Positions 36,850-47,378 of a stretch of 64,000 nucleotides of DNA are shown in pieces (position 1 is the stretch's first letter; the number at the start of each line of letters is the position of its first letter). The notes beneath the pieces are model-generated. The model had not been told where the DNA came from. It was given only the letters and a program-made list of their open reading frames with translations, and ran no database searches. The translations under genes were made by a program, and so were the position numbers. Source of the DNA: Asparagopsis taxiformis (Eukaryota; Rhodophyta; Florideophyceae; Bonnemaisoniales; Bonnemaisoniaceae); NCBI GenBank assembly GCA_030407315.1, contig JALQPE010002590.1, forward strand, positions 186,001 through 250,000, in the 5' to 3' direction.

Positions 36850-38418
36850 GGTTCAAAGGTGCTAGGACAAAGAGCGGAGGATACGAAAGCACTTGGAGAG
36901 CTAGTGCAGATTTGTGAGGATCGAGAGCGTTAAGGGTCAGGCGGCACATGCGGCTACCGCGTCAGACTTTAGAAACAAGGGCTTATATCTGCGTTCCATA
37001 TGTCCAAATGCTTGACCGTTGCCACACGTCAATAAAATTGATATTTTTTAATATTATTTGAGAGCTCACAACAAAAATAAAAATTATACTTTCATTGTTT
37101 TTTGGTTTTTTCTGCTCGTGTAGGACGCGTCATCGTGCTATTGGATGAGTAGATACCGCTGTGGATTCTCGGTGCCCAGACCTTCATGCCCCGAAGATTC
37201 TTGAGCTTCTCCCCGTGATTGGAGCACAGCCGAACATATGCATCTACTTGTGAAGAAAATTTGGAGTGCAATTTCGCTGCGCGCATGCAATCATCGCTTC
37301 AAACCTCACCAGTTCAGCTAGACACGATAGAAGCGTAGTGAAATTCCGTTTCAGTTATTGTACGTCATGCCTGGATCGGCGAATAGCTTGACAGCATTCA
37401 TTTATGGTAGCCGTCGTTAGATGACCAATTTTCATAATCCGTATTCCCACGTCGCCTTGTATGAGCTAGTCTCGAACAAGTGATATCAAAACCTCGATTG
37501 AAATTTCCATGGCATATTTGGATTATGGTCAATCTACCCCCTACTAGCAATGTGAAATGAAGAATGCTCGTGTTGGCGGCCACTGTCCTCGATAGTTTGC
37601 TCGACGTCATGGATTCAAGTGCTGAGGTGTTGAAAGAGTTGCAAACGTATTTATTTTTGAATACAGTATAAAACTTGGTTGACAGAAGGTTGCCAAGTGT
37701 CCACGTAATCGGGTAAGAGCAATCGGATTGGGCAAGAAAAGGTGCGAGGCCGGATGGTTGTGATAGACTGAAGTGTTGAAGCGAAAATCTGAGCTCCTAT
37801 GACGATTCGGGAGCACGTTGTTATCACCACAATTCTCTCAAATGCAAGTATGGGGTAGTGTGTGCTGACGTGATCCTCATCGCACCCAGCGGTACGACAA
37901 GTTTGCAATCGAGACGAGCATGCAGCCGAAGATTGCTCTCAAGTCGTCAATTCAAACGCAGCGCGTGCTGACGAGTGAAATTACATGAACCGTTGCGTTT
38001 CAAATACAGTAGAGCAAGAAAAGGAAACACGTACACAAGACCAATCAGAATGTATATACCAAATTTGTTTCGAGCCGTTGCCCGGTGCTTCCTTTCAAAA
38101 CGGGCCGATTTGCAATGCCAAAAATTCAACTTTTCCGCGTGCAGCCTGCTTTCTTCGTTGCCCCTCACCCTTGTCCTCCTTTATCCCTTTTAAACACTCC
38201 CTACTTCAACCAATCATCGGCCCTATCCCAATAACGGTCGCCTTCTCGGCACCGTTCTGTTCCATCGATCCAACAAATTCGCCAACCTTTCTTTGGTACA
38301 CCCCGATCAGCAATACATTTATGAGTCTCCAACCAATTCCGCATTCTCACCTTCGCTCTACCTCGCTCGAGTGTCGAGGCAAGTCGCCTGGTTGTCAATA
38401 CTCATTCAATTCCTCTCC
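36850..38418. other. 1.6-kb gap without recognised genes
   Basis: Only short, unconserved frames on both strands occur here; the longest is a 146-aa plus-strand frame at 37985-38425 with no familiar motif. AT-rich stretches near 37030-37090 may be a terminator or UTR. The right end should hold the zinc-finger gene promoter. Confidence 0.35.
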
Positions 38419-39096
38419 ATGGTAATTCAACCGTCAACACTGCGTCTCGACCCTCCATGTCACCTCCCGTCTACTTACACTCATGTGTTCTGTTCGGAGC
38501 CGTCGTTGCATCGCGACGACAAGCGCCATCAGCTTTCCACATCAAGCATCGACCAGGAAAACATGCCACCCACTCCTAAATTCACCTGTGAAGAATGTGG
38601 TGACCAGTTTCTCACCCAGCGAATGTTCAACGTTCACGTGAGGATCATGCATCGCAAAGTTCCCTGCCATACCTGCCCGCATTGCGGCGGACTCTACGGC
38701 CATTCTGCCGATCTCAGCGCGCATATTCTGAAAGATCACGACTCGAGCAAGCATCAGCACAAGTGCGACCAATGTATATGTAGGTTTAAAACCGCCTTTC
38801 AGCTCAGACAGCACGTGCAAAGCGCCCATCGAAGAGCTGTTTTAAAATGCTCCCAATGCCCGTATGAGACTGTCTTTCTTGTCTCATTGGAGAAGCATCT
38901 GCAGAGTCATGTCCAATTACCAGAGCCGAATTCGTGTGAAACTAGCGAAGGGAGTGGCGATCTTCCGCTTCTGGAGGACTGCGCAGGTTTTGACGTGGAG
39001 GACATGTCAAGCGAGGAGGGCTTTGTTGTATCGAGATCCCATACTGAGATGATTCCGAGAAGGATTGGCTTCATCATTGCTCCCGAACAAAGTTAG
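38419..39096 (+). CDS. C2H2 zinc-finger protein
   Basis: Four C2H2-type fingers lie in tandem at about nt 38580-38920: FTCEECGDQFLTQRMFNVHVRIMH, CPHCGGLYGHSADLSAHILKDH, HKCDQCICRFKTAFQLRQHVQSAH and LKCSQCPYETVFLVSLEKHLQSH, each with C-x2-C-x12-H-x3-5-H spacing. They are DNA-binding in most proteins of this kind. The tail is acidic. The frame is open upstream to 38293 from a non-ATG codon; I give the ATG at 38419 (225 aa), but the ATG at 38563 (177 aa, MPPTPKFTCEEC) has a better A at -3 and places the fingers at the start, so either is possible. No family-specific name can be given. Confidence 0.8.
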   Translation: MVIQPSTLRLDPPCHLPSTYTHVFCSEPSLHRDDKRHQLSTSSIDQENMPPTPKFTCEECGDQFLTQRMFNVHVRIMHRKVPCHTCPHCGGLYGHSADLSAHILKDHDSSKHQHKCDQCICRFKTAFQLRQHVQSAHRRAVLKCSQCPYETVFLVSLEKHLQSHVQLPEPNSCETSEGSGDLPLLEDCAGFDVEDMSSEEGFVVSRSHTEMIPRRIGFIIAPEQS

Positions 39097-39978
39097 CTGG
39101 ACAAGAAGAGTTGATATATCTGCAATCCTCATCCATTCGCTTTGCACGGCGCAATCTACGCATGCCGCAAAATCTTCAATACCCGTAAATGTGAAATAAT
39201 GGTCGGGGTTATGCTGTTGAAATTGCTGTTATTAGCTCGGCGAACCAAGTGCAACCATAAGTGTTGAAAAATAAAGGAACATGGATCCGAACAGTCTGTT
39301 TGGTTTGTAGCTCATTGGTGCCAACAACAATGAAGCACCTTATGTATTGTTATGCTCAACGATTGGGAAGCTGAAGAGCAAATTAGTTCAACACTTGGGT
39401 GCTCGGCCAGTAAGCCAGCCAGATGGGTCAGTTGTAGTTCAGAGAGTGATTCTAGTGCCGTTCACTTCTGGGTGGCAATTCAGACACTCACCGTCTCTCG
39501 CGCAGGCATTCGCTGTGCCGAACCATGACTTGGTTCACAACAGGGACATCATCGCGCTCTCGAGACCGATTGAGTAGAATTCGGATGAATTCGGAATGAG
39601 CACGTCTGAAACTTGGGAAATTCATCGGAATTAAATTGGTGTCCGTTTGGAGTGAAACGTGTCCTACGAGTCAACGAAAATTTCAGAGCATCTGGAAAAG
39701 AAACGTACATTTTTGACAATCCATATACCGTTTCAACTACACAGAACGGGCCAGAAACACTAGTCATTCTACCTGGCAAAGGTGACTGCTTCCTCCCCAG
39801 CCATCTAGCCACCGTCATTTGTCCATGCCGTCAAAATCCTAACCGCCCGCCCAACACCTCAGCTCAGTCAGAGTAGCCGCTGAGTCAAGCCCCCTGCTTC
39901 CAAATCTTCCCGTGTTAAGCCTCAGCGCTCACAGACGATCATATCCCGCATCCACAAGTTTGCCGCGTCCTCAACACC
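39097..39978. other. Gap upstream of the ARMC1-like gene
   Basis: An 882-bp gap. AATAAA at about 39274 could be the poly(A) signal of the zinc-finger gene. Anonymous frames at 39347-39577 and 39613-39876 start at non-ATG codons and are not called genes. Confidence 0.35.
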
Positions 39979-40902
39979 ATGTCTGTCGCTGATGCTGCCA
40001 GTGTGCGTACAGTCGTTGTACAGCTACGCTCGTTATCAGCCGATGAAGAAAACCAGCCCATTATTGCGCGCGAAGATGGGTGCATGAGAGCTCTTATTGG
40101 TTTTGTGTGCGGAAGCAATATTGAAATTGCAACAATTGCTGTTGGAGCATTGAAGAACCTCGCGTCGCATGGCGACAATTATCACCTATTGCGCTCCGAA
40201 GAACAGCTCATAGAAGGCTTGAAGGACTTGCTGATGTCTGATAGTGCAAACCGAGAGCTTCGTCAGGAAATTTTCGAGATCCTCGAGGAGCTTACGGATG
40301 AGAATAATGATGACGAAATGGATGAACTTGACGAACTGGAGGCTTCTGCCGGCTTATCAGAGAAGGCCAGTGGCGCCTTATTTGATGATGATCCAAGCCT
40401 GTTGAAAGTACCTGTTACTGCGCGTTTGCATGTTCCCGGTATTTCCGATGACGTGTTTTGCACAAGGGTAGAGCAATTTATCATTCGCAGAAAAGGTGTC
40501 ATTTCAGTCGCATTTGAGATTGGAGCAGAGGTAGCCGTTGTGTACACAAGAGCACAACCAGATGATCTTGCGTCGTTTGTACACAAAATGACTGGAGTTG
40601 GTGTAGAGCTCATGCCTGATGTTCCTTCGGACGACGACGAAGAAGAAACTGAACTGGAAGGTACACAATCTGCCGAGAAAGAGAATGGTGGTGGTCAGCC
40701 AGGTTATCTTGATGAAACTGGACAGAGATTCCGCGATGTTGCTAAGAAAAATGCTAAGAAGCATACAATAACGCAGGGAGCAAGTTCTCTGTCCGAAAGA
40801 TTAAAAGCACAGAGAGAAGAAGAATCGCGAAAGAAGGCTCGAGCGAACAGACTCATGAACAGCATCGGTCGCGGCATGAATTCAGGTTGGGGTCTTTGGT
40901 AG
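39979..40902 (+). CDS. ARMC1-like protein (armadillo repeats plus metal-binding-like domain)
   Basis: In its 307 residues, the N-terminal 95 form armadillo-type helices (TVVVQLRSLSADEENQPIIAREDGCMRALIGFV; AVGALKNLASHGDNYHLL). After an acidic linker, residues about 143-205 form a small alpha/beta unit (RLHVPGISDDVFCTRVEQFIIRRKGVISVAFEIG) like the HMA-fold domain of animal ARMC1. The same order, spacing and KGVIS block occur there. ARMC1 is reported to be part of mitochondrial outer-membrane/MICOS-linked assemblies. The tail is charged with an RLKAQREEESRKKARA helix and ends in Trp. No metal-binding CxxC is present. Confidence 0.7.
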   Translation: MSVADAASVRTVVVQLRSLSADEENQPIIAREDGCMRALIGFVCGSNIEIATIAVGALKNLASHGDNYHLLRSEEQLIEGLKDLLMSDSANRELRQEIFEILEELTDENNDDEMDELDELEASAGLSEKASGALFDDDPSLLKVPVTARLHVPGISDDVFCTRVEQFIIRRKGVISVAFEIGAEVAVVYTRAQPDDLASFVHKMTGVGVELMPDVPSDDDEEETELEGTQSAEKENGGGQPGYLDETGQRFRDVAKKNAKKHTITQGASSLSERLKAQREEESRKKARANRLMNSIGRGMNSGWGLW

Positions 40903-41067
40903 ATAGTCAAGTTTAATTAATACCACTCGTAATTTCGCTTGCTCGCTGTGCCGTCGCTCAGTTGAAATTCAACATCAAAACGATCGTATGAGACCCGGCA
41001 ACTGGCAATCCCTTTGCAGTAGACTTCATGCGCAGTTTCCTTGGCATTTCCCATACCAGTGCGTCTC

Positions 41068-41985
41068 TCATTTCCGCATCTTACCGCTCACAATATCTAA
41101 ATCCAAAACTTTGGTGACATGAGAAAAAGGTTCACTGCTTGCACTCTTGTAGATCGCAGATATCCCAGACTTGGCTAAAGAAAGTAACTGATCGTTTTGG
41201 TTTGTATCGTCATCAGTTTGTAGAAGCATGTTGTCTCTCAATATCGAGCAAGACAACCATAATCCATACATTGCCCGAAGATTACCTTGCTTTTTCACCA
41301 TGAGACTGGAGCTGTAGTGCTTCCTTGCTAAAAGTATGTTGTCCTTGCCAGTACATGTCATGTAAACATCTGCCACGAGCGTTTGCGCGGCATGATTGTC
41401 AGGATCATTAACAACAAGTTCATTGGCTGCAAATAGGGCATTGGAAAATTTTCCCTGTCCAAGACACAGCGCGCACAGTTCTGCCCATGCCTCCATATCG
41501 TCCTCATGGTATGTAAGATAATAATTAAGCATCGATATGGCTTCCGACAACTTCATCTGGCTCTTAAGCACCGCAATCTGACGTTTGTATAAAAGCGGCA
41601 CCATGGGTTCAACGTGGATGACATCGATGTAGTTTTTCATAGCAGTATCCCAATTACACTGGGCTTCATGACGGCGACCCAGCAGGACGAATGTGCGTGG
41701 GCTATTCGGAAACCTTTCGTATATTTGGTCGAATACAGTTTTGGCAATGTGATTCTCCCCCAGATCTATTGCAGCCTCGCAAATTTGTTCGGCTACATCC
41801 CAATGTTCACGGCTTGTAGTGGGGAATGCTCGTCGCACGATTTCGCCAAATGTCAATACAATTGAGGGCCGGTGCAAGGGTGCTGTCCGCAGTAAGGAAA
41901 GAATGGATGCTGCTGTTCTCCAGTGCGGTGCTTTCTGAGCTGCTGGAGTGGATGAGAGCAGGGAGTCTAGCTCTGTGGATGCCAT
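41068..41985 (-). CDS. EMC2: ER membrane protein complex subunit 2 (EMC2)
   Basis: I start at the ATG at 41985 (MASTELDSLL); the longer frame to 42066 begins with TTG. The 305-residue protein is a TPR solenoid: EAAIDLGENHIAKTVFDQIYERFPNSPRTFVLLGRRHEAQCNWDTAMKNYIDVIHVEPM, then YHEDDMEAWAELCALCLGQGKFSNALFAANELVVNDPDNHAAQTLVADVYMT. The wording EAWAELA..Y and the length match EMC2, the cytosolic scaffold subunit of the ER membrane insertase for tail-anchored and multipass proteins. No TM or signal is needed and none is present. It is divergent from SLU7 and convergent with the ARMC1-like gene. Confidence 0.9.
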   Translation of the reverse strand: MASTELDSLLSSTPAAQKAPHWRTAASILSLLRTAPLHRPSIVLTFGEIVRRAFPTTSREHWDVAEQICEAAIDLGENHIAKTVFDQIYERFPNSPRTFVLLGRRHEAQCNWDTAMKNYIDVIHVEPMVPLLYKRQIAVLKSQMKLSEAISMLNYYLTYHEDDMEAWAELCALCLGQGKFSNALFAANELVVNDPDNHAAQTLVADVYMTCTGKDNILLARKHYSSSLMVKKQGNLRAMYGLWLSCSILRDNMLLQTDDDTNQNDQLLSLAKSGISAIYKSASSEPFSHVTKVLDLDIVSGKMRK

Positions 41986-42367
41986 CGGTGAGACTGGTCC
42001 CACGAGTTCGGACGTTGGGCAACATACCACCCAGGTTAGGCAACATCGAATGGTTGAGCATCTCAATAAGAACGGCAGATGAATAAAGTTGGTGAAGAGA
42101 CTGGAGAATCTTGTCTACAGAGAATCATCCAAAATTTAATACAGCATTATCATTTTTGAATCAAGGCGTTCATTGGCTAAAGATCGACACGTGTCCAGGA
42201 ACTCTCTAGGTGTACAGCAGTGTCCTCAATTCGGAGACGGAATGGTCGTCCTTGTCGAACCAACCGCACACTGTTTCAACGTTGCTCTCCTAACTGAAGC
42301 CTCCAAGCATTTGGTCGTGCGTCTGCCTGCATTCGAAATACTTACTAATTTAAACTGAAGTTGCTCA
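41986..42367. other. Divergent promoter region EMC2 / SLU7
   Basis: A 382-bp gap between start codons with an inverted CCAAT (cattggc near 42172) and no ORF of note. Confidence 0.4.
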
Positions 42368-44017
42368 ATGGCATCTGCTCCAACGGCATTCAAATCTAGG
42401 GAGGAATGGAAAGCTGCGAAAGAACTAGAAGAAGCTCGGAAAGCAGGAACAGCACCGCCGGCTGTTGATGAAGAGGGTAAAATCATCAATCCTCATATCC
42501 CGGAATATATCTCCCAAGCACCTTGGTACTTAAACTCAGAGGGGCCCTCTCTAAAGCATCAAAAAAATCAGCTAGAGAAGAAGCGCAAATTTGACAGCCT
42601 TGGTAAATGGCTACCTCGCGGACAAAAGAAAGGTCCTGCTGCAACAAAGTATCGCAAAGGTGCTTGTGAAAACTGCGGCGCTATGACCCACAATGCTAAG
42701 AACTGCCTCGAAAGGCCCCGCAAGAGAGGCGCAAAACTGACCGGGAGGGATATTCAGGCAGATGAAGTAGTTGGTGATGTGAATTTGGATTTTGAGGGGA
42801 AGAGAGATAGATGGAATGGATACGAAGAAGAGAAAGAATATCAGCTTGTCCACCAGCGATATGCCAAAATAGAAGCTGAACGAAAGGCTCTCAAGGCAGA
42901 AAAGCTTGACAGAGAACTACGCGACGGTAGTAAAAAGCGACCGAAAGCGGGCGATGACAATGGCAGTGCATCTCTCTCGGACTCCGACTCGGAGGATGGC
43001 GACGCGAAGGCTTCTGTAATGCAACAGCAGGCACACGGCTCCAAGATGTCTGTGCGCAATCTTCGAATTCGTGAGGACACCGCAAAGTACTTGTACAATC
43101 TCAAATTGGACTCTGCGTACTATGACCCCAAGTCCAGATCAATGCGAGCAGATCCGACGCCGGGTTTAAATCCAGATGATAAGGATTTTGCGGGTGATAA
43201 CTTTGTGCGATTCACCGGCGATGTGGCGAAGCTGGCACAGATGGAGCTGCACACCATACGGGGCGCTAGTCTTGGACAAAATTTACCACATTTGCAAGCA
43301 GAACCATCTCGAGCTGAAGCTCTGTTCAAAGATATAGAGGGGAAGAAGAAACGACTGGAGGAAAGAAGAAAAGCGGCTATTATCGACAAATACGGTGGAC
43401 AGGAGCATACGAAAGCGGAAGAAGTGTTGAAGGGGGTTGGCCAAACAGAGGCTTACGTAGAGTATGGCAGAGACGGTAGAGTACTGAAGGGAACAAAACC
43501 AGTTGTACCAGTCAGCAAATATCCTGAGGGAGTGCTGGAAGATAATCACACGGCCATCTGGGGAAGTTTCTATAAGGACGGCCGTTGGGGATATGCGTGC
43601 TGTCATCAAGTACAGAGGCATGCATATTGCACTGGTGACGATGGGAAGAAAGCGGCCGAGGAAACGGAAAAAGAAATGGCGGAAAGAGTTGCGGTGGCAG
43701 CAGCAAAGCGAGATACTAAATCATTAGTTGATCAATGGAAGGAGAAAGAGGTGGCCAAAGAAGCTGAGCAGCTTCCCCCGACGAAACAAGCTGAATTAGA
43801 GAGAAAGAAGCAAAGGGAAATCGAAAAGGAAATGCGAAGGCAAGAACGGGAGGAAAAAGAAAACGCAGAAGATGATCGCGGGCGAGGATATAATTCTTTG
43901 CAAAGATCTGGTAAGCCCGAAGAGATGACTGAGACTGTGATGGAAGCATATCGACTTCGGCGCCAATTAGCTGACGATCCGATGGCCAAATTTCTGTCCG
44001 AATCTAAGCAGAAATGA
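42368..44017 (+). CDS. SLU7: Pre-mRNA-splicing factor SLU7
   Basis: This 549-residue protein has the SLU7 order of blocks: FKSREEWKAAKELEEARKAGTAPPAVDEEGKIINPHIPEYISQAPWYL, the CCHC zinc knuckle CENCGAMTHNAKNC with CLERPRKRGAKLTG, then YEEEKEYQLVHQRYAKIEAERKALKAEK and the trio of conserved segments ending NHTAIWGSFYKDGRWGYACC. SLU7 acts in the second catalytic step of splicing, in 3' splice-site choice. The C-terminal region is a long Lys/Glu-rich helix. The start is fixed by the conserved N-terminus. Together with CDC5 it confirms an active spliceosome in this intron-poor genome. Confidence 0.95.
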   Translation: MASAPTAFKSREEWKAAKELEEARKAGTAPPAVDEEGKIINPHIPEYISQAPWYLNSEGPSLKHQKNQLEKKRKFDSLGKWLPRGQKKGPAATKYRKGACENCGAMTHNAKNCLERPRKRGAKLTGRDIQADEVVGDVNLDFEGKRDRWNGYEEEKEYQLVHQRYAKIEAERKALKAEKLDRELRDGSKKRPKAGDDNGSASLSDSDSEDGDAKASVMQQQAHGSKMSVRNLRIREDTAKYLYNLKLDSAYYDPKSRSMRADPTPGLNPDDKDFAGDNFVRFTGDVAKLAQMELHTIRGASLGQNLPHLQAEPSRAEALFKDIEGKKKRLEERRKAAIIDKYGGQEHTKAEEVLKGVGQTEAYVEYGRDGRVLKGTKPVVPVSKYPEGVLEDNHTAIWGSFYKDGRWGYACCHQVQRHAYCTGDDGKKAAEETEKEMAERVAVAAAKRDTKSLVDQWKEKEVAKEAEQLPPTKQAELERKKQREIEKEMRRQEREEKENAEDDRGRGYNSLQRSGKPEEMTETVMEAYRLRRQLADDPMAKFLSESKQK

Positions 44018-44127
44018 TGTACGATACTACACGACAACTAAAATGTATAAGAGGGCGTTTTTTACATGTGCGTGCGTACTTGTGCTTCGTAGGAGATCCA
44101 AGGGGCAGTTGATAATCAGTTATATAT

Positions 44128-44910
44128 CTATGCGTCCGTCATTGGAGCGGCTTCTGTCGGAGCGTCTGCAGCAGGTTCATCGGTTTCATCAGATTCAATT
44201 GCATCCAAATACGGCTTGACCTTATCATCTTCGTAGATGGTGAACTGCATACCCTTGCCAACAATTGCAATTGCTGTGTTCTCAGCAGTAAGCTCAGTGT
44301 CTTTTGAAGATGAGACAGTTTCACGCAGAGCAAGTACAGCATGTTTGGCCAATTCCTCCAGGGAACACTTGTCGTATTGCTCAAATGTTCTCTCAAGATA
44401 TGTCTTTGCACCTTGACTCCGCGATCCGATTGCCATTGAAATGTACTCGTAATAATTGCCGCTCGGACATGTTTGGAATAGATGTGGACCAGTCTCGTCA
44501 TAGCCCGCGATCAAAAGGCCAACGCCAAACGGGCGCTTACTGGCACGCTGAGTAGAGATCTGGCATTTATCAGCAACAGAAAGGGCAAGACGAGAAAGCG
44601 CTATGGGCGAGTCATATACGTATTTGTGGTTGAGGCATTCTGTGCGCATGAATCGAGAAAGTACCCGCGCGTCAGCTGTGAGGCCGGCAATGGCGACACC
44701 GACATGATCATCTACAACAGAGAGCTTCTTCTGATGGGATGCCAATTCCGATGTCGAACGCTTCAAAGTCGCCATTACCACATGGGTCGAAGAACGGACG
44801 CCCACAACGGCTGAACCCTGCTTGACTGCTTCCATTGCATATTCCACCTGATGCAATCGGCCCTGAGGGCTGTAAGTGGTAATATCGGTATCATATTGAT
44901 TCCTGAACAT
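44128..44910 (-). CDS. PSMA1: Proteasome subunit alpha type-1
   Basis: The ATG at 44910 gives the family's usual N-terminus MFRNQYDTDITTYSPQGRLHQVEYAMEAVKQG, including the alpha-subunit signature; the frame upstream starts only at TTG. The 260-residue length, SRFMRTECLNHKYVYDSPIALSRLAL, RPFGVGLLIAGYDETGPHLFQTCPSGNYYEY and SQGAKTYLER identify the alpha6/PSMA1 type. It is one of the seven alpha ring subunits of the 20S proteasome that gate the chamber. An acidic Ala/Glu/Asp-rich tail is normal for this subunit. Confidence 0.95.
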   Translation of the reverse strand: MFRNQYDTDITTYSPQGRLHQVEYAMEAVKQGSAVVGVRSSTHVVMATLKRSTSELASHQKKLSVVDDHVGVAIAGLTADARVLSRFMRTECLNHKYVYDSPIALSRLALSVADKCQISTQRASKRPFGVGLLIAGYDETGPHLFQTCPSGNYYEYISMAIGSRSQGAKTYLERTFEQYDKCSLEELAKHAVLALRETVSSSKDTELTAENTAIAIVGKGMQFTIYEDDKVKPYLDAIESDETDEPAADAPTEAAPMTDA

Positions 44911-45610
44911 GTTCGCATTCAATTGGTATCGACCTTGGGAGTGAAATGAAGCGGCGAAGGGAGATCGACCGACGGTCTGCGCGGACGAAGAGGGGCTTCG
45001 GAAGTCTGAAACAAAAGTGAAGCAGGTATACGTGTATGACAAAGCAAACGATCATGATGCGGTGTGCCGATGTTGGAATGTAATAAGAGGTGCTGGAGTA
45101 ATTGCGTTGGACATTGGAAAAGCGATTTGCTAATTTCAATTGGGGAATGAAAAAGAATCCGTTCACTGTCAGCATTATTGCAACGGACTGTAAGCGTCAT
45201 TTACGTCGAAGCGTCACGAATTACATTTGTAGTGAGTATGAGTTTGGCGAATAATTGGTGAAAAATACAGTCCAGGGGATCGTAAAGCTGGAGAAATTTG
45301 ACAAATCATCCTGAGTATGAGGGGTCGAACAACTCCGTGACCAATGACTTGCTGCTCAGCGCATTGGATGAGTATTACTTCGACTGGCGCCAACTGCGCA
45401 TTCTACTACTCGCATTGCAGGAATGCTCATCGGCCACTGCTCCTAAGAGCATACAGGACACCATATGCCTTACCACTTCCCCTAGACCATCATCGTCACC
45501 AGGCTCTCCTCGGAGCCCTCTCCTCTTTCTCACAACGAGCAGACGGAAAATCCGCTGCTCGTTCCTCGACCCGGACGGAAATCCGCCGTGGACCCGTATC
45601 CAACCACGAG
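44911..45610. other. Divergent region PSMA1 / orphan nuclear gene
   Basis: A 700-bp gap if the downstream gene starts at 45611. Its frame is open back to an ATG at 45344, but the 89 codons in between read as unrelated Cys/His-rich sequence, so I treat them as leader. No motif stands out. Confidence 0.35.
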
Positions 45611-47098
45611 ATGGACCAATTCTTTCGCAAACAGAAGCCCCGTTCAGATCCAGTATCTGCGCCCGGTGTGTCACCGCCTCCCAATCCCGCAAAGGTTCCG
45701 CGTGCCATTGTCAAACCTGCCACTGTTGATGTCCCCAATAATCCAGCCACTCCCGTCCCTCTCAATAACCTCTTTCCACCACATCAGTCCGCCGGAACAC
45801 GTAGAAGCACTGGGAAAAGTCCCGTGCCACGTACTCCGCTTTCTGCAAATCAAAAAACTTCGGTGCATGCAGAGCTCACCGACATCGTGGAGCCCTGCAC
45901 CCCGCAGACTCCCAAACCAAGGAAGAGGTTTAGGAAGAAAGTCAATGGTTTGTTTGGTGACCAAACTGACCTAAAGCGGAGAATGGCCAAGTTATTGCGC
46001 GATATTAGTGCTGCTGACGTGCTAGCCAATTGTGACCACATGGGCACTCCTCGCGGCGGACCTGTCAACAACACCGATATCCCCTTAACCCTCACTCTTT
46101 CCCAGGGTGTCATTCAAAGGCTAAATTTATCCAAATCCTCACATAACCAAGCTCCTAATCAAGAGTCGACTACAACTCACCTTGAATTAATGGACGCGGT
46201 AGATAACAATCTCGTTACCGCTCAACAATCTAGAGAATTCGACTTCCCAGAGTTGACAGCTACGGCTAGTAGAATTCTTGGATCTCCCGAGAGACTGAGA
46301 GAAGTTCATCGCACAATGGGAAGATTGAGTCCTCGAAGCAATGAACAATTTATAGAAGAAATGCAACTTGGAAAATCCCCCAAAGTAGAACATTCAAAGA
46401 GGGAATCAAATGCAGATGAACCGAAGCCCAACCCTCCACTTTTGCCGAGGTCCGCAGTTATAGACATGGAAGGGAGACGACGAATTTTGGAAATGTCTCC
46501 TGTTTCTGCAGACCGAACAGGTACACCAGCAGTACTGCGACGTAAAGTTCGCCGGATTGAGAGAGGATATCGAAGCGCTGATATTTTGCAAGTTCGACTT
46601 TATGGAAACTCTTCGACAGACCAAGGAATCTCACCTGTACCTAACCGCAGAATAGATAGGATCTCAAAATATCCTCGAGCTAAGGTTAGAAAACTTGACC
46701 TAAGTGGATATGACGGTCAAGGGCGCCCCCGTCTCGACAAGTGGTACGGGATAGGGGGTAGTTCGAGAGATGACGAAGGTCAACAAGATACCGAAAATGA
46801 TTCTAATTCGTCTCATGGACGACATGATCGGCCAAAGAAAAAGAGAAGAACAAGTCCTGGAAATGATTCACAAAAAGAGCCTGAAGATTCTGTAATGGCT
46901 AGCGACCCTTTCCAAATGCTGGTTGAAGTTGCTGTCGAGAGAAAGGAATCTTCTCTGAAGGCAGCTCAACGTGGATACTCTCGCATGAAAAAGGGGATCA
47001 GGCAAGGCAGAATGCATCCAGGTGTCCATGACGAGTCTGCTAAAGCAAGCAAGATTTCTCGTCGCCGGCGATCATATTCATCAGAAGATTCTGAGTAA
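45611..47098 (+). CDS. Orphan basic, Ser/Pro-rich nuclear-type protein
   Basis: I do not recognise this family. Read from the ATG at 45611 it gives 495 residues starting MDQFFRKQKPRSD; an ATG at 45344 would add 89. The protein is mostly disordered: Pro/Ser/Thr-rich N-terminus, TPKPRKRFRKKVNGLFG, a helical core (DLKRRMAKLLRDISAADVLAN), many S-P/T-P sites, and basic stretches KKKRRTSPG and RRRRSYSSEDSE at the end, all typical of a chromatin or cell-cycle phosphoprotein. The MDQFF opening faintly recalls a PCNA-binding box but lacks the glutamine. The coding call is supported by the long frame and regular composition. Confidence 0.65.
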   Translation: MDQFFRKQKPRSDPVSAPGVSPPPNPAKVPRAIVKPATVDVPNNPATPVPLNNLFPPHQSAGTRRSTGKSPVPRTPLSANQKTSVHAELTDIVEPCTPQTPKPRKRFRKKVNGLFGDQTDLKRRMAKLLRDISAADVLANCDHMGTPRGGPVNNTDIPLTLTLSQGVIQRLNLSKSSHNQAPNQESTTTHLELMDAVDNNLVTAQQSREFDFPELTATASRILGSPERLREVHRTMGRLSPRSNEQFIEEMQLGKSPKVEHSKRESNADEPKPNPPLLPRSAVIDMEGRRRILEMSPVSADRTGTPAVLRRKVRRIERGYRSADILQVRLYGNSSTDQGISPVPNRRIDRISKYPRAKVRKLDLSGYDGQGRPRLDKWYGIGGSSRDDEGQQDTENDSNSSHGRHDRPKKKRRTSPGNDSQKEPEDSVMASDPFQMLVEVAVERKESSLKAAQRGYSRMKKGIRQGRMHPGVHDESAKASKISRRRRSYSSEDSE

Positions 47099-47378
47099 CT
47101 GTTGATGCCCTTAGTTTCATGGAAGATATGAACTGAAGGACCCACTACTTTCGGACTACGTTGTTACATGACGGAATTAAAGGACTGTTTCAATACACTG
47201 TTTTCCCTAAAACAACATCAGTATATAAGTAGTCAGAGCTGTCCGGTGACTTATCTTTTCCCAACTCTTCCGAATTTGCGCCGGTTGAATGACATAGGCG
47301 CAGGCATCATAAGTTCATGTGGCTATGGATTCAAACATTATTGCCGTTGAAAGCCATCGGCGTCACTGTACACGTGAT

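Noticed and set aside
37985..38425. 146-aa ATG frame upstream of the zinc-finger gene
   Set aside because: Composition is not protein-like and it overlaps the presumed promoter and 5' region of the zinc-finger gene in another frame.
39300..39345. tRNA A-box-like tgtagctcattggt
   Set aside because: No B box follows at the proper distance.
39347..39577. 76-aa frame faintly like ribosomal protein S17
   Set aside because: Only scattered residues (VVVQ..LVP, ..RP) agree, the frame starts at TTG, and no upstream exon was found.
45298..45729. 143-aa frame with a helical start (LLLSALDEYYFDWRQLRILLLALQ)
   Set aside because: It starts with a non-ATG codon, later becomes Ser/Pro/Arg noise and overlaps the orphan nuclear gene in another frame. 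It could be an exon but no splice signals support that.
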